From Pseudoips prasinana (taxonomy: Eukaryota; Arthropoda; Insecta; Lepidoptera; Nolidae), in NCBI GenBank assembly GCA_951640165.1, contig OX621240.1, forward strand, positions 6,336,713-6,400,712: 64,000 bases of DNA, written 5' to 3'. The position numbers and the translations under genes were made by a program. The notes below the pieces were generated by a model. It worked only from the letters and a program-made list of their open reading frames with translations. It had not been told where the DNA came from and searched no databases. Shown here in pieces: positions 9,894 to 20,960 of the stretch; within the stretch, counting starts at the first letter, position 1; each line of letters begins with the position of its first letter.

Positions 9894-10025
9894 GACTTTA
9901 AAAAGCTTTATAAACCAGTAGAAGTAACGTGTGCAAATGGAGAAAGTGTACGGAGAGGCAGTTGGTAATGTAGTAAACTAAGATATGGATGTTTCAATAA
10001 GTAATGTGTTGTATTATATAATTCC
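9894..10025 (+). pseudogene. Copia A protease relic, second part
   Basis: Continues the copia A protease region after the copia B insertion (VTCANGES-type region, then GEAVGNV and DMDVSISNVLYYI) with two stops. The internal region then stops abruptly: integrase, RT and RNase H of copia A are deleted. Confidence 0.65.
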
Positions 10026-10100
10026 GAGTGAAATAGCGGCTAACCCAGGTAGTTAGCCGCTATTTCACTCTGAAATAGTAGAGATACTATTTCAGAGTGA
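10026..10100. repeat. Two overlapping perfect hairpins at the copia A 3' LTR edge
   Basis: Hairpin 1 has 19-nt arms 10026-10044 and 10052-10070. Hairpin 2 has 16-nt arms 10065-10080 and 10085-10100. They share 10065-10070, so only one can form at a time. The corresponding left-LTR sequence (7094-7120) has the loop of hairpin 2 flipped (TCTC instead of GAGA). Confidence 0.8.
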
Positions 10101-11303
10101 TTATGTATTATTTGTGTTATACCTGTACAAATAATACAATTAATATATTTATGCGTTTCTTTGCTGAAACTTTGTTTTAATATAAACTCTGCAAGATACC
10201 TTAAGGAAAGGTATTCAAAGTCAAAAATTATTTATTCCGTAAAATTTTACATTTATGTGGAATCGTCATATTTGTTTTACCCTACCGTGCAGTGCATGAC
10301 GTGGCAGCTACTGAGAATCACTGCCAGAAAACTCAGTAGGAATCCTTTTTTAAAATAAAATATATCTACCTACTTAAGATTAATTACAATCATGTGTGTT
10401 GACTCAGAACAACTCAATCCCAAGCACTTTTATATCACTTAAATAATCAGAAATTTTTGTAATATGCCCTGCTACACAATTTGGCTTTAATAATTCTTTT
10501 AAACTTATTCGTAGACAATTCTCTAATATCATTGGGAAGTTTGTTATAGAATCTTATACATTGCCCCATAATACAGTTACTTATGTGGAGACGGGAGCAT
10601 GCAATATGAGATTATTCTTATATCTAGTATTAAAATTATGTGTATCGCTCCTTTTACAGAAGGAATCGATATTTTTATGCACATATAGTAGGTTTTCATA
10701 TATATATACTGAGATGGTACAGTTAGAATGATAAATAATGAGTGTCTCTGAGAGAAAAGTTCAAAGAACTTTTCTCTTAGAGACACTCTCGGGCCAAGAT
10801 TATAGATAGCTCTTACAGCGCTGTTTTGCAATATAAATATGGTGTTAATGAGCTACCCCAGAGAAGAATTCCATAGGACATTACACAATGAAAATAACTG
10901 AAATAAACTATTCTAGCTGTGTCAACATCAGTCAGCCGTCTAATAGTTTTCACTGCATATGCTGCAGAACTTAATTTACCGGACAGTTTTTCTATTTGTG
11001 GGCTCCATTGTAGCTTTGAGTCAATAGTGATACCCAAGAACACAGTGGATTCAACAGGGTCCAACCTAGCTCCCCTAAGTTGTACATTGGTTGTCGCCTG
11101 TTTCACATTCGGTGTAGTCAATTTTATGACTTTAGTTTTCTTATCATTAAGCACAAGATTATTGGCATTAAACCAATGAACAACTTTAGAGATTGCGTCA
11201 TTAACATCGTCAAAATTGCTTAGTTGTCGGTTTATTTTGAACGTCAAGGAAGTATCAATTGTGGGTGTTGCTGGAACTAGCAGCACATAGAGACTTTCAA
11301 ACA
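10072..11303 (+). repeat. Copia A right LTR, split by a Jockey-like fragment
   Basis: LTR sequence occupies 10072-10215 and resumes at 11258, ending TTTCAAACA at 11303 as in the left LTR. The intervening 10216-11257 is a non-LTR fragment. Several substitutions separate the two LTRs, so copia A is older than copia C. Confidence 0.65.
10216..11257 (-). pseudogene. Jockey/CR1-like retrotransposon 3' fragment inside copia A LTR
   Basis: Close relative of 3680-4760. The minus-strand frame 11304-10813 has LTFKINRQLSNFDDVNDAIS, LGITIDSKLQWSPQIEKLSG and SYGILLWGSS; frame 10831-10577 continues RAIYNLGPRVSLREKF. Compared with 3680-4760 it carries deletions and a 49-nt palindrome at 10740-10788, so it is non-functional. 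The 3' end has the same CAAAGTC-type tail. Confidence 0.85.
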
Positions 11304-11585
11304 AGATTCAACTATCAATTCATGTCACAAAGCAGTCTGAAGACGAATATTTTTACATACATTGGACCTTGCCTTGTAAACCAGGCCGCTTTAGCAAAAT
11401 TAAATTACGCTTATTTGTTTCAATTAAGACCTTAAAAGTTGTATTACTGAAGAATATGATTTTTAATTGAAATATTGATGGACAAATATTTTGCTCTTCA
11501 AAATTCTACTTGTCTTCTTCTACAAATAGGATTACCTATTTTATTACATGACTGCCCAATAAAATAAATAAAAGCCTTCCCTTAT
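11304..11585. other. Unassigned AT-rich spacer
   Basis: No coding frame, inverted repeat or recognised repeat family seen. This is the DNA into which copia C inserted; its last five bases CTTAT are the target duplication. Confidence 0.5.
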
Positions 11586-11721
11586 TGTAAGAAGGCACGT
11601 ACCTTCTTGAATATGTTTCCATGGAAACTTGTTATTAGGTTGTCATTGTCATGTCGTGCTTTTCTATGGTTTATTAAAATATTTGTCTCAACTCAAAATA
11701 TCTTTTCGTCATAATTTAACA
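11586..11721 (+). repeat. Copia C 5' LTR with primer binding site
   Basis: 136 bp, TG..CA, identical by eye to 24750-24885. The primer site TGGTAGCAGAGCG begins at 11722, complementary to the 3' end of initiator methionine tRNA. Confidence 0.93.
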
Positions 11722-12402
11722 TGGTAGCAGAGCGTAAATAACGTAGTAATTACGATAAATAAGTATGGCGTCAAGCTCACATACGAAAATTGAGGCACTT
11801 AATAAAGAAAATTTCGACACATGGCGGATTCAAGCGAAGGCCATACCGTAAGGTGGGGCTTTTTGAGACTCCAGGGGCTATTCAGAATTTTAGTAATAAA
11901 ATATTTGATTGAATATATTTTTTCTTCTAGTAACAGTAGAATCTTTTTATTACAAAATGGCAATACTACAACTAATGTCAGTGTCACCGGCGAAATTCGG
12001 AGGTTAGGAAAGTGTAAACAAGCGGTAATTTTATTTTTAAAAAATACTTGTATAATCGAGTAAATTTGTACGTGTTTTACTTCCAGTTGATACACCAAAA
12101 TTTTAAAGGTAAGTGGAAAATGAGTTTATTCATGTAGACATATGTTTTCTTGGGATTTAATTGGTGTTTTCAATTGTATTGTAGCTTGTTCTAGACGCCA
12201 TATTTTTTGTGTTATTGAGAATGGGGCTTTTTGGCACGAATTTGAGGCTATTTGGAATCCTGTTCCAAATAACCCCCGGCTTGTGTGCTTTAGTTTTACT
12301 AAGTTTAAGATCGCCGTTTCAAATAGCCCCAAATGCGTATAATGTATAAATTAAGGGGAAGCTTCTCATATCTTTTTTATTTTATATTACAGTTCCGGTA
12401 AT

Positions 12403-13914
12403 ATGGTGCGTACTTACCAAAGAAAGTACACTAATTCCAGAAATGGTAAAACTTTTGTACCGTATCAGAGTTATTCAAAGGAAAATTTGGAAAACGCCAT
12501 AGAGGCTGTTAAGTCTGGAAAACTTAAGCTAATTGATGCTGCCAATACTTATGACATACCTAAGAGCACGCTATGTAGGAAATATAGAAACTTAAATTGC
12601 ACGCAAGATAAAGCTGGACATCCAACATTATTTACTCCCGAAGAGGAGAATTCGTTTATACGAAACATATTAATTTTAAGTGAATGGGGATTTCCCTTCG
12701 ACTGTATGGATCTTCGAGTATTAGCTCAAAAATATTTGAACAAAATAGGCAAAAATATATATGCGCTTAAAAATAACTTACCAGGGACTGATTGGGCACG
12801 CAATTTTCTGATAAGACATAAATCAGCAATTTCGAATCGTAAAGCGTCTAATATTTCTACTGATCGTGCCAAAATTACAAGTGATGTAATTGATAGTTTT
12901 TTCGACAATTATGTGAAGTCTGTCAATGGTGTCACTCCAGACTGTATTATTAACTATGACGAGACCAACCTTACAGATGATCCAGGTTGTAAAAACTATA
13001 TTTATAAAAGAGGCACAAAGTACCCAGAAAGAGTGGTAAACCATTCAAAAACATCTGTTTCACTCATGTTTACGGGAACAGCAGATGGTGAGTTGTTACC
13101 AATTTATGTCGTTTATAAATCGGATCATTTATGGGATATGTGGCTGGAGGGTGGACCTGAAGGAACGAGGTACAATCGGTCAAAGAGTGGGTGGTTTGAT
13201 TCAGTCTGTTTTCAAGACTGGTTTGATACCATTATAGTACCTTACGCACGAAAGAAAGCAGGGCGGAAAGTTCTAATCGGAGATAATCTGTCGTCTCATT
13301 TTTCGGAAAACGTACTGAAGACTTGTGAAGAATTAAATATTGCATTTGTATGCTTACCACCGAAAACAACACATCTGCTTCAGCCATTAGATGTCGCATT
13401 TTTCGGCCCACTAAAGACCTACTGGCGAGATGTCTTAACTCATTGGAAGTTAAAAGAAGGGAGGAAACATAAAACTTTGGTCAAAAGTTGTTTTCCAAAA
13501 TTATTAGGACAACTAAAAAACAAATTGTTTGTAAGCGGTGCTGTATGTCGTAACATCCAAGCAGGTTTTAGTAAATCGGGTTTATACCCAATCAACCCTG
13601 AACTTCCTAAATCACGGCTGCCACAAAGGACAAATATTACAGATGAACAAATAAATAAAGCGACGTTATTAGCAGTTACAGATTTATTGCAAGAAATACG
13701 GAATCCTCCAGCCTCTGCCGAAATAAGACGAAAAAAAAAGTGTAATGTACAGCCTGGGAAAAGCATAACCGCAGCAGACTTAGTTCAAAGTGAAGTTCAC
13801 ACAACTACAAAATCAAAGCATAAAAACACCAAGGGGAAGAAGAAATCATGTCAAAAAAAAAAAGAAGGCATCTTTGAACTCTGGAATAATTGCTTCTGGT
13901 GTAGACGAAAATAG
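12403..13914 (+). CDS. Pogo-family transposase (HTH_psq, CENP-B-type HTH, DDE_1)
   Basis: 503 residues from ATG 12403. Residues 20-65 form a psq-type helix-turn-helix (ENLENAIEAVKSGKLKLIDA, then YDIPKSTLCRKY). Residues about 75-150 are the second DNA-binding helix-turn-helix (GTDWARNFLIRHK). The DDE domain has D in INYDETNLTDDPG, D in VLIGDNLSSHFS and D in LLQPLDVAFFGP, with 35 residues between the last two. Complete catalytic set, no internal stop. It should cut and paste the surrounding TIR element. At the 11-A run 13853-13863 the frame leaves the longer continuation (13790-15304), so the natural protein may be about 960 residues. Confidence 0.9.
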   Translation: MVRTYQRKYTNSRNGKTFVPYQSYSKENLENAIEAVKSGKLKLIDAANTYDIPKSTLCRKYRNLNCTQDKAGHPTLFTPEEENSFIRNILILSEWGFPFDCMDLRVLAQKYLNKIGKNIYALKNNLPGTDWARNFLIRHKSAISNRKASNISTDRAKITSDVIDSFFDNYVKSVNGVTPDCIINYDETNLTDDPGCKNYIYKRGTKYPERVVNHSKTSVSLMFTGTADGELLPIYVVYKSDHLWDMWLEGGPEGTRYNRSKSGWFDSVCFQDWFDTIIVPYARKKAGRKVLIGDNLSSHFSENVLKTCEELNIAFVCLPPKTTHLLQPLDVAFFGPLKTYWRDVLTHWKLKEGRKHKTLVKSCFPKLLGQLKNKLFVSGAVCRNIQAGFSKSGLYPINPELPKSRLPQRTNITDEQINKATLLAVTDLLQEIRNPPASAEIRRKKKCNVQPGKSITAADLVQSEVHTTTKSKHKNTKGKKKSCQKKKEGIFELWNNCFWCRRK

Positions 13915-15304
13915 CTCTGATTTGAGCGCTACCAGAGTAATGATAGATGAAGATACAGATATTACTCAAGACTGTTCTGTAATGTCAAATGAGCCCATGC
14001 CAGGTAATGATATTTCTGATGAAAAAGAAAACGAACCCAATAATAACAGTAAAAAACAACAACTAAAGTTCAACTATACTAAGACTGATCAAACTATACA
14101 CAAGACTGAAGAATGCGAAGATAATATTTCACTACATGAACAAATTGAAATTTCGCAAAAACAAGATAAAAATCTATTAAACATAGCAAAAGGCAACGAA
14201 ATTTGTGATCAAAATGTATTCGAACAAAAAGATTTGGACCTAATTACACAGTATATAGAAGAAAATTATGATAAAAACAATATGAACAAAAATCGATTCA
14301 GAAACGAAGACAGGCGACTACAAGAATGGACAATTCAGGAAAATATACTAAATGAAAAAACAGGATTTATGCAAACATTTATAACTACCACCGCCGTCAT
14401 AGAAAATCAAAAGTCTCCTATGTTGTCTGAAAAATCAAAATTGAAATCAAAAGCTCTTAACGATTTTGAACGAGAAAATATTGGAGTTGACAATCATCAT
14501 GTTAACTCTGGTTCTAAGGAAAATATTGATTTCTCAGATAATAAAACCATAGGCATTGTTCGAAAGCTGAAACGTAAGTCACATGTATACACTTTAAGTA
14601 ACAAAACAAAAAATAAACCTGCCAAAAGAATGAAAAGTATTGATTCAACAACCACTGAAGAACTTTCAATGAGTGTACACAGTGATAGTGATTTATATGA
14701 TGTCGACCTTGAACTTATTGAAAATTTAAGCAACATTGATCTCGAGCACACAGATGATCTAGATATTATCGACCTCGAGGATGATGAAGTGGTAAAGAGA
14801 AAGAATGATGAGAGAGAAGTCGAAATATTTAATGAAATTATGCGTATGGAGTCACAGAATGAGACATGTTATACAAAAACTCAAGACATAAAAACAGAAA
14901 TTAATATGAGCTTGAATGAATATGGATATTCAGAATCTCTTTTCACAATTAAAGCAACTGATGAGGACAAGAATGAAAAACAATTACAGACTGAAGAAGA
15001 ATTACAGACTGAAAATAAAGAGTGGAACATAGGAGATAATGTTCTAGTTAGATATTATCAGAAAAAAAAATGGCAATATTATATCGGCTTAATTACTGAC
15101 ATTAATGACCAAATTGAAAAAAAATACAAAATATCATATTACAAAACCATTTCTAAAAAAGGTGATCTCATATTTAAGAAACCAAAACGTTCAGATGTAG
15201 ATTGTGTACCTGACGATATAATTTTAAAGCAAGTAGACTTATTACAAATCAATGAAAATAATGAGTTTGTCTTGTTCAATGATGTAGATTTATTATATTT
15301 TTGA
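13790..15304 (+). CDS. C-terminal extension of the pogo transposase, separate frame
   Basis: Open frame of about 500 codons overlapping the end of the transposase frame; the useful part begins after the 11-A run at 13853-13863. A long acidic, N/K/E-rich segment (DEDTDITQDC; LENLSNIDLEHTDDLDIIDL) is followed by a folded C-terminal module of about 75 residues starting WNIGDNVLVRYYQKKKWQYY, then IGLITDIND and ISYYKTISKKGD. This resembles the barrel-like tails found at the end of other insect pogo/jerky-type transposases and could bind chromatin or a partner; that is inference. A one-base change in the A run would fuse it to the transposase: mutation, assembly error or programmed shift cannot be told apart here. 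Confidence 0.75.
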   Translation: MKFTQLQNQSIKTPRGRRNHVKKKKKASLNSGIIASGVDENSSDLSATRVMIDEDTDITQDCSVMSNEPMPGNDISDEKENEPNNNSKKQQLKFNYTKTDQTIHKTEECEDNISLHEQIEISQKQDKNLLNIAKGNEICDQNVFEQKDLDLITQYIEENYDKNNMNKNRFRNEDRRLQEWTIQENILNEKTGFMQTFITTTAVIENQKSPMLSEKSKLKSKALNDFERENIGVDNHHVNSGSKENIDFSDNKTIGIVRKLKRKSHVYTLSNKTKNKPAKRMKSIDSTTTEELSMSVHSDSDLYDVDLELIENLSNIDLEHTDDLDIIDLEDDEVVKRKNDEREVEIFNEIMRMESQNETCYTKTQDIKTEINMSLNEYGYSESLFTIKATDEDKNEKQLQTEEELQTENKEWNIGDNVLVRYYQKKKWQYYIGLITDINDQIEKKYKISYYKTISKKGDLIFKKPKRSDVDCVPDDIILKQVDLLQINENNEFVLFNDVDLLYF

Positions 15305-15365
15305 TTAAGTTTTAATAATGTCGTAAGTTAAACCAAAGTGTTTTTCAAAGCAGTAGGTAGGTATA

Positions 15366-15644
15366 CAGGAAGGGCCGCATCGACGTGCAAACGATTACCA
15401 CGTAGTCAGTAGGTACATATACCGAACCCGGGATATAGAAACTTTCAGCGGTAATTTAAAAAAAAAGTTGATGTTCCATCCAGTGGATACATCTAGACCG
15501 TGCAGGTAGTTTTAGGAAACAGCAGATTTTTTTTAAATTGGGTAGGTACTGAAGAATAATTTCTGTGAGGATCGATTACCACGTATTCAGTACCTACTGA
15601 ATACGTGGTAATCGATTGTGCGTCGATGCGGCCCCTCCACCCTG
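15366..15644. mobile_element. TA-flanked foldback MITE inside pogo-1
   Basis: 279 bp between TA dinucleotides, ends CAGGAAGGGCCGCATCGACG and (read inward) CAGGGTGGAGGGGCCGCATC. The inner parts repeat GATTACCACGTA..TCAGTA in both orientations, with a second palindrome around 15575-15617. Confidence 0.65.
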
Positions 15645-16463
15645 TATTGTTTATCATAAGTATAAGTGACGTTACCTAGATTTTTATTGTGGTTAATTTC
15701 TTGCCAAATATTAATTTTTTGTCTATTTTACACTTTATTAGGCACCTTTTTCACTTTTTATAAAGATCTCAATGTTTAAGTATATTTTTACCTTCTCCTT
15801 AAATGTTCCAAATATTGCCTTAATTCATAAACAATTGTTAGTATACGATTACTATAGATTCCAAATAGCCCCTAAGTGGCGAATCGCTTTTTTCATAATA
15901 AATGTTACGATGCTAAATATTTGGCTTTTTATTTCAAATTAAACCACAAACCTATAATATAATGAAAGGCTGTTTATCCTTCTGTTGGTCCAAATATCGC
16001 AAGACCTGTTTAAATTGATACAGCTCCATAGATAGATGAAAAACAAAGTTAGAATATGTCGATTACAAAAAGCCCCAAACCGGCGATATTTGGAATTGCA
16101 CGTTTGAAAAAAAATATCTCTGTATCTATGTTCAATACATAAATACAACCGTATTTTTCTAGAAGGTATTGATAAGGTAAGTCGTAAAAAAAATTGTCTA
16201 AGCTCATAACCTAAGTAGTTTTTGTGTACAACATAATTTTTCATAAAAAACATACCAAATAGCCCCACTTTACGGTACTAATAAAAAATAAATTATGGTC
16301 ATGCGTAGAAAAACCGCTAGACTTTAAAAATGCTGATGAACAGACGAAAGAAAAGGACCTTATGGCTCAGTCAGAGTTACATACATACATACATAGACTC
16401 ACGCCTGTTTCCCAGAGGGGTAGGCAGAGACAACGGATTTCCATTTGTCACGATCTTTGCATA

Positions 16464-17943
16464 CCGTAACATGGGGCGACTTTAGAACGACGGGGCGACT
16501 TTGATGATAACTTAAAAATATTACTTTTATGTTAATATTTCAAAAAGTATCCGAACGCGACCAAATTTTTTTTTAGTATTGTAAACACTGATATTTCGGC
16601 CATCTTGTCATTCACTCACAAAGCGCTGGCGCATCTGTGTCCGTGGAAAATAATTATTGAAAGTGAATCCTAATTAATATAAGTAATTCATGCTCATATA
16701 ACTTCTGATATACCAAAATAACCATGTATATTTATCTTTTGAGCTTTGAGTATATATATTTCATGGTTTATTGTAAATTTATTCCGAATTTCTTATTTTT
16801 TATTCTTGCAAGATTTTTGAAGTTATTATCGTTTAAGTTGTCGGGGTTACTTTGATTTTTTCACCGGGGCGAAATTGAGAGGAATCAAAGTCACCCCGTT
16901 CTCACCGTCTTTGATTTGTAAAGGTTTTATATTGTGTTTGATTTGTAAAAGTTTTACTATCAAAGTCGCCCCTGTTCAGGAACAACCATAGTGCGCAATT
17001 ACAAAAAAACTCCGGGCACAAGGAATTATAGAAATTATACTACTGAAGTGCTAGAAGAAGCCATTGAAAAAATAACTGACAATGAAATGTCCATAAGTCA
17101 AGCTTCACAAACCTACAATATACCATTCGGGACGTTGTATCATCCCGAACTCAAATATGGTTGCTATATCTTTCCAATTAAGGTTCCTGTTAAAGAAATG
17201 TAAAATTTTATATTTATTGTTGATGTGAAACATCTATAGCCGCACGTAAAACAGATTTCTGGCGTGGCGACGCATGCCGTGGCGCATACGCAATCGACTT
17301 TTTATTTTATCATTATGACATATTTAGTTCCTATCGCAATATTTTCTTTTCTGCATATTACTTTTACAAAATAATGTCGATGTTTCACATCTGCCAGGCG
17401 TCCCGTGACGGCTCATTATTCCTAACTCTTTAGGTCGATTTATTTTTTACTTTTTAAGTTTGATTATTGTGCCTAACCTAATTGGTATAATCATTAAGTT
17501 CGGTACAAAACTGTTTTGCTACATTTTGAAATATTATAAAAGTTTAAATAAATGTTTTTGTGATTTGAAACTTGTTATTTCGTCAATCAAATTAGCCCCT
17601 GTAATCAATGCCACCCCAAATTCATAAAAGTATTAATAACTCTTAAAGTGTACAGAGGAAAAAAAAATTTTTTTCTATGATTTGCTTCTTTTCGGGGTTA
17701 CTTTCAAATACGATTGCAAAAACAGGTGTTATCAAAGTCGCCCCAAACTCAGTTTGAAGTTGATAAGGAACATTTTGTTTTTTTTTCTCGGAAACGATAG
17801 CTTGTTGATTTTTTTTTAGGTGTATATGTGATCTACACAAAAAACCGATATTTCAGTTTTTTTTTCAGGGCCATAACTTTAAAATACAAAGTAATAGAGA
17901 ACATTTTAATCCGAAACCTAATCAAAGCCGCCCCATTTTACGG
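16464..17943 (+). mobile_element. Decayed pogo-type element (pogo-2) inside the RTE
   Basis: Terminal repeats CCGTAACATGGGGCGACTTT and (right, read inward) CCGTAAAATGGGGCGGCTTT, flanked by TA. Subterminal repeats of GGGGCGACTTTGAT type occur near both ends. Only the start of a transposase remains (16991-17203). The CCGTAA..TGGGGC ends relate it to pogo-1, but the subterminal motif differs. Confidence 0.85.
16991..17203 (+). pseudogene. Pogo transposase N-terminal remnant (HTH_psq)
   Basis: A 70-codon frame starting MRNYKKTPGTRNYRNYTTEV, followed by LEEAIEKITDNEMSISQASQ and TYNIPFGTLY: a psq helix-turn-helix aligned with residues 1-60 of the pogo-1 transposase. After GTLY the match ends, so the DDE domain is deleted. 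The element could move only with a transposase supplied in trans. Confidence 0.8.
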
Positions 17944-20900
17944 TACTTCTTTTGCCTCGATTACTGTCATTATATTCTTCATACATGCTCGCCGGTTTAA
18001 GGTACTTCTGACCTGCCCTTTCTTGAGAACATCTCCAATTTGGTCAGAGAATGTTCGGCGTGGTCTTCCCCTTCCGGTTGTCCCATTCACACAGGCCAGG
18101 TATACTTCTTTTGTCAATCTTCTTTCATTCATCCTTTCTAAATGGCCAAACCATCTCTGCATGCCTTTTTCAATCTTTGTGACTACATCCTCTTTCACAC
18201 CACAACGCTCTCTTACATCAGTATTTCGAATTCTGTCTCTCAAAGTCACACCACACATACTTCTCAGAGCTCTCATTTCCACTGCATTTATTTTACTTTC
18301 ATTCTTTTTCTGCCATACCCAACTTTCACTTCCTTATATTAAAGTTACATTCCATCGTGCACGGCTAGTCGAGCCTTCTTTGATACTTGCCGGTTACTCA
18401 TAAAGGCGTGTAGTGCCCCATTCACTCTGTTCCCCGCATTTACTCTTCTAACAATATCTTTTTCATATTTCCCATCTCTCGTAAACAAAGTTCCCAAATA
18501 TACAAACTCATTCACCTGTTTGACTTTCTCTCCTCCAATCACAATATCACAGGCTGTCGTGTATTCATCCCTCTCAAATACCATTACTTTCGTCTTACCT
18601 ACATTCATTTTCATCCCTTTCCTTTCAAAAGATTCATGCATACTTGTTACCATCACCTGCAACTCGTCCGCCGATGTTGCAAGTAAAACTTGATCATCAG
18701 CGTAAAGCAGACATTTGATGAGTAACTCATTCATCCTTACACCGCATTCACTTTCTTTCAAAACTTTTAAACAGCTATCCAAGAATATGTTAAACAACCA
18801 CGGTGACGCTACACATCCCTGTCTAACACCCTTTTGGATACTAAACCACTCGGTGTATGACCCGTTAATCCTCACGCAAGCTCTGGAATCCCTATAAAGA
18901 GATTTCAGTGCTTGAACAAGGTTGTCGTTCAACCCATACCTACATGGACAGTACCGACCATAGTTCACTCCTTAACACTCTATCGTAGGCCTTTTCTAAG
19001 TCTACGAAGGCACAGTAGACCTTTTGGTTTTTGCCCAAAAACTTCTCTACTATGCTTCGCAGAGAAAAGACCTGATCCGTGCATCCCATTCCTTTCCGAA
19101 AACCCGCCTGTGCATCCCATATTTTCGTATCGGTTTCTTTCACAACTCTTTCAACCAATACTTTTGCATACAACTTACCAACGACGCTGAGCAGACTAAT
19201 GCCCCTATAGTTTTTACAGTCTTGCCGTGAGCCTTTCCCTTTGTAAAGAGGTACGATGACAGCCTTGCACCAATCACTTGGCACTTGGCCGGTGGTATAG
19301 CATAAATTGAAAAGGCTGCACAGCTGACTCGCTATGACGCCATGTCCAGCCTTCAGCATCTCGGAAGTTATCCTGTCATACCCTGGTGACTTACCTGATT
19401 TCATACCCTTAATAGCTTTCACAATCTCATCCATACCAATGTCATCTTTACATTTGTTCTTGTCTATACTTACTCTGTTACACCTCTTTCATACAAACTT
19501 TCAAAATACTCCTTCCAACGTTATAACACGCATTCTTCCCCTTTTACTATATTTCCATCTTGGTCTGAGGTTTGAGTTATGCCTCTTACTGATCTAACGG
19601 ATTTCCAGAAAAACTTAATGTTCGTCTGAAAATCCTTAGACAACCTTCTATCAAAATTATCCTTTTGTTCATTTTTCTTTTCATTCACCACATCCTTTAC
19701 AATTCCTTTCATTTTCCTATAATCATTCCAGGCCCTTTCTATATCCTCATTCGTCGCCTTATGCATTCGTTCGTTTGCTCTGGTGGCTAGGCAGTCTAAC
19801 CACGCTTTCTTCTTTTCACATACAACTTTTATTACACTTTTATCCCACCAAATATTCTTCATCTTTCTTCCTCTTCTTCTCTTTATTACACCACATACTT
19901 CACCAGCTACAGTCACCACACCTTCTTTGACTACCTTCCATAGCTCTTCTACTTCTCTAATGTCTTCAGATCCCTCAAACTTCTCAACCAACTTACTTTT
20001 GTACTCATCTGCCACTTCTTCCTCTTGCAGTTCCTCTACTTTTATTCTCTCTAGTACACTTTTAGTCTCAGGGATTCGGTGGCGCCATCCTTTGAATAGA
20101 CCACTTATTCGGCTCATTACCAGAAAGTAGTCTGTATGGATTGCGGTCCCACGATAGACTCTTGTGTCTAGAACATTCTTTCTCAGTCTTTCATCTACAA
20201 TCACGAAGTCAATCATACTCTTTCTCACATTTTTCCTCCCTCGTGTAAACGTATGGATTCTTTTATGTTCAAACATAGTATTTGTAACACAAAGACCCCA
20301 TTCCAAACATATCTCAAGCAGACTGTACCCATTCTCATTCTCACTCTCGTCACCGAATTGACCTAGTACTCTTTTAAAACCATCACGTTTTACCCCAACC
20401 CATCCATTAAAATCACCTAACATTATTACTCTTTCATTATACTGACTTAACCACAACACATCTCTCAGGGTCTCCCAGAATGCCTTTCTTTCCTCTTGTT
20501 CTCGCTGTATTACAACTGCACCCATATCTACAGGAGCGTACACCCCTACTAGGAAGATACGGGTCATACCAACTTTCATTCTCAACCACATTACTCTTGC
20601 ATTCACGCATTCGAACTCAGTCACACACTCAGACATACTTGTGGAAAGAATGAGACCCACACCTTGGCAAGCTCGGGTGGTGTTCGGTACTCCAGACCAA
20701 TACGCCGTGTATAGTCCGTGTTTGTAGTATCACACCCTTTCCGCTTCGTCTCATTCACACACAACACATCGATCCGCTTTTCACTCATCAGCTGACATAC
20801 TTCGTCCATCTTACCTTCTATTCCTCCTCCAACATTCAACGTAGCAAAACGGCTCTCCGTTGACCACTTTTCGCCTCTCTGGGAAACGAGACGTGACGGG

Positions 20901-20960
20901 TGGCGGACCACGTCGCTGCCATTTAAAGGATTTAAAATATTTGTATCCATTGCGTTCCCA
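17944..20960 (-). pseudogene. RTE endonuclease-reverse transcriptase, frameshifted
   Basis: Minus-strand pieces in order. 20960-20621: endonuclease start (FATLNVGGGIEGKMDEVCQL, VLCVNETKRKG). 20660-19521: VGVYAPVDM, IMLGDFNGWVG, SMIDFVIVDER and HTDYFLVMSRI. 19434-18940: RT fingers KSGKSPGYDRITSEMLKAG and NYRGISLLSVVGKLYAKVL. 18968-18345: KGVRQGCVASPWLFNIF and the active site LLYADDQVLLA. 18282-17938: C-terminal region ([25 protein letters not shown]). At least four frame changes separate them. In life such a protein nicks target DNA and primes cDNA from the element 3' end. Inactive copy. Confidence 0.88.

Larger units (their letters stand above)
11846..16275 (+). mobile_element. Pogo-type DNA transposon (pogo-1) in copia C gag
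   Basis: Terminal repeats CCGTAAGGTGGGGCTTTTTG (left) and CCGTAAAGTGGGGCTATTTG (right, read inward), flanked by TA. Several subterminal copies of a GGGGCTATTTGGAA-like motif occur at both ends (about 12245, 12316, 15858, 16068), probably transposase-binding sites. It encodes one pogo transposase in two overlapping frames and holds a small MITE at 15366-15644. Length 4.43 kb. Confidence 0.9.

Noticed and set aside
10577..11304. Functional RT gene
   Set aside because: 5'-truncated, with internal deletions and a palindrome; clearly a dead fragment.
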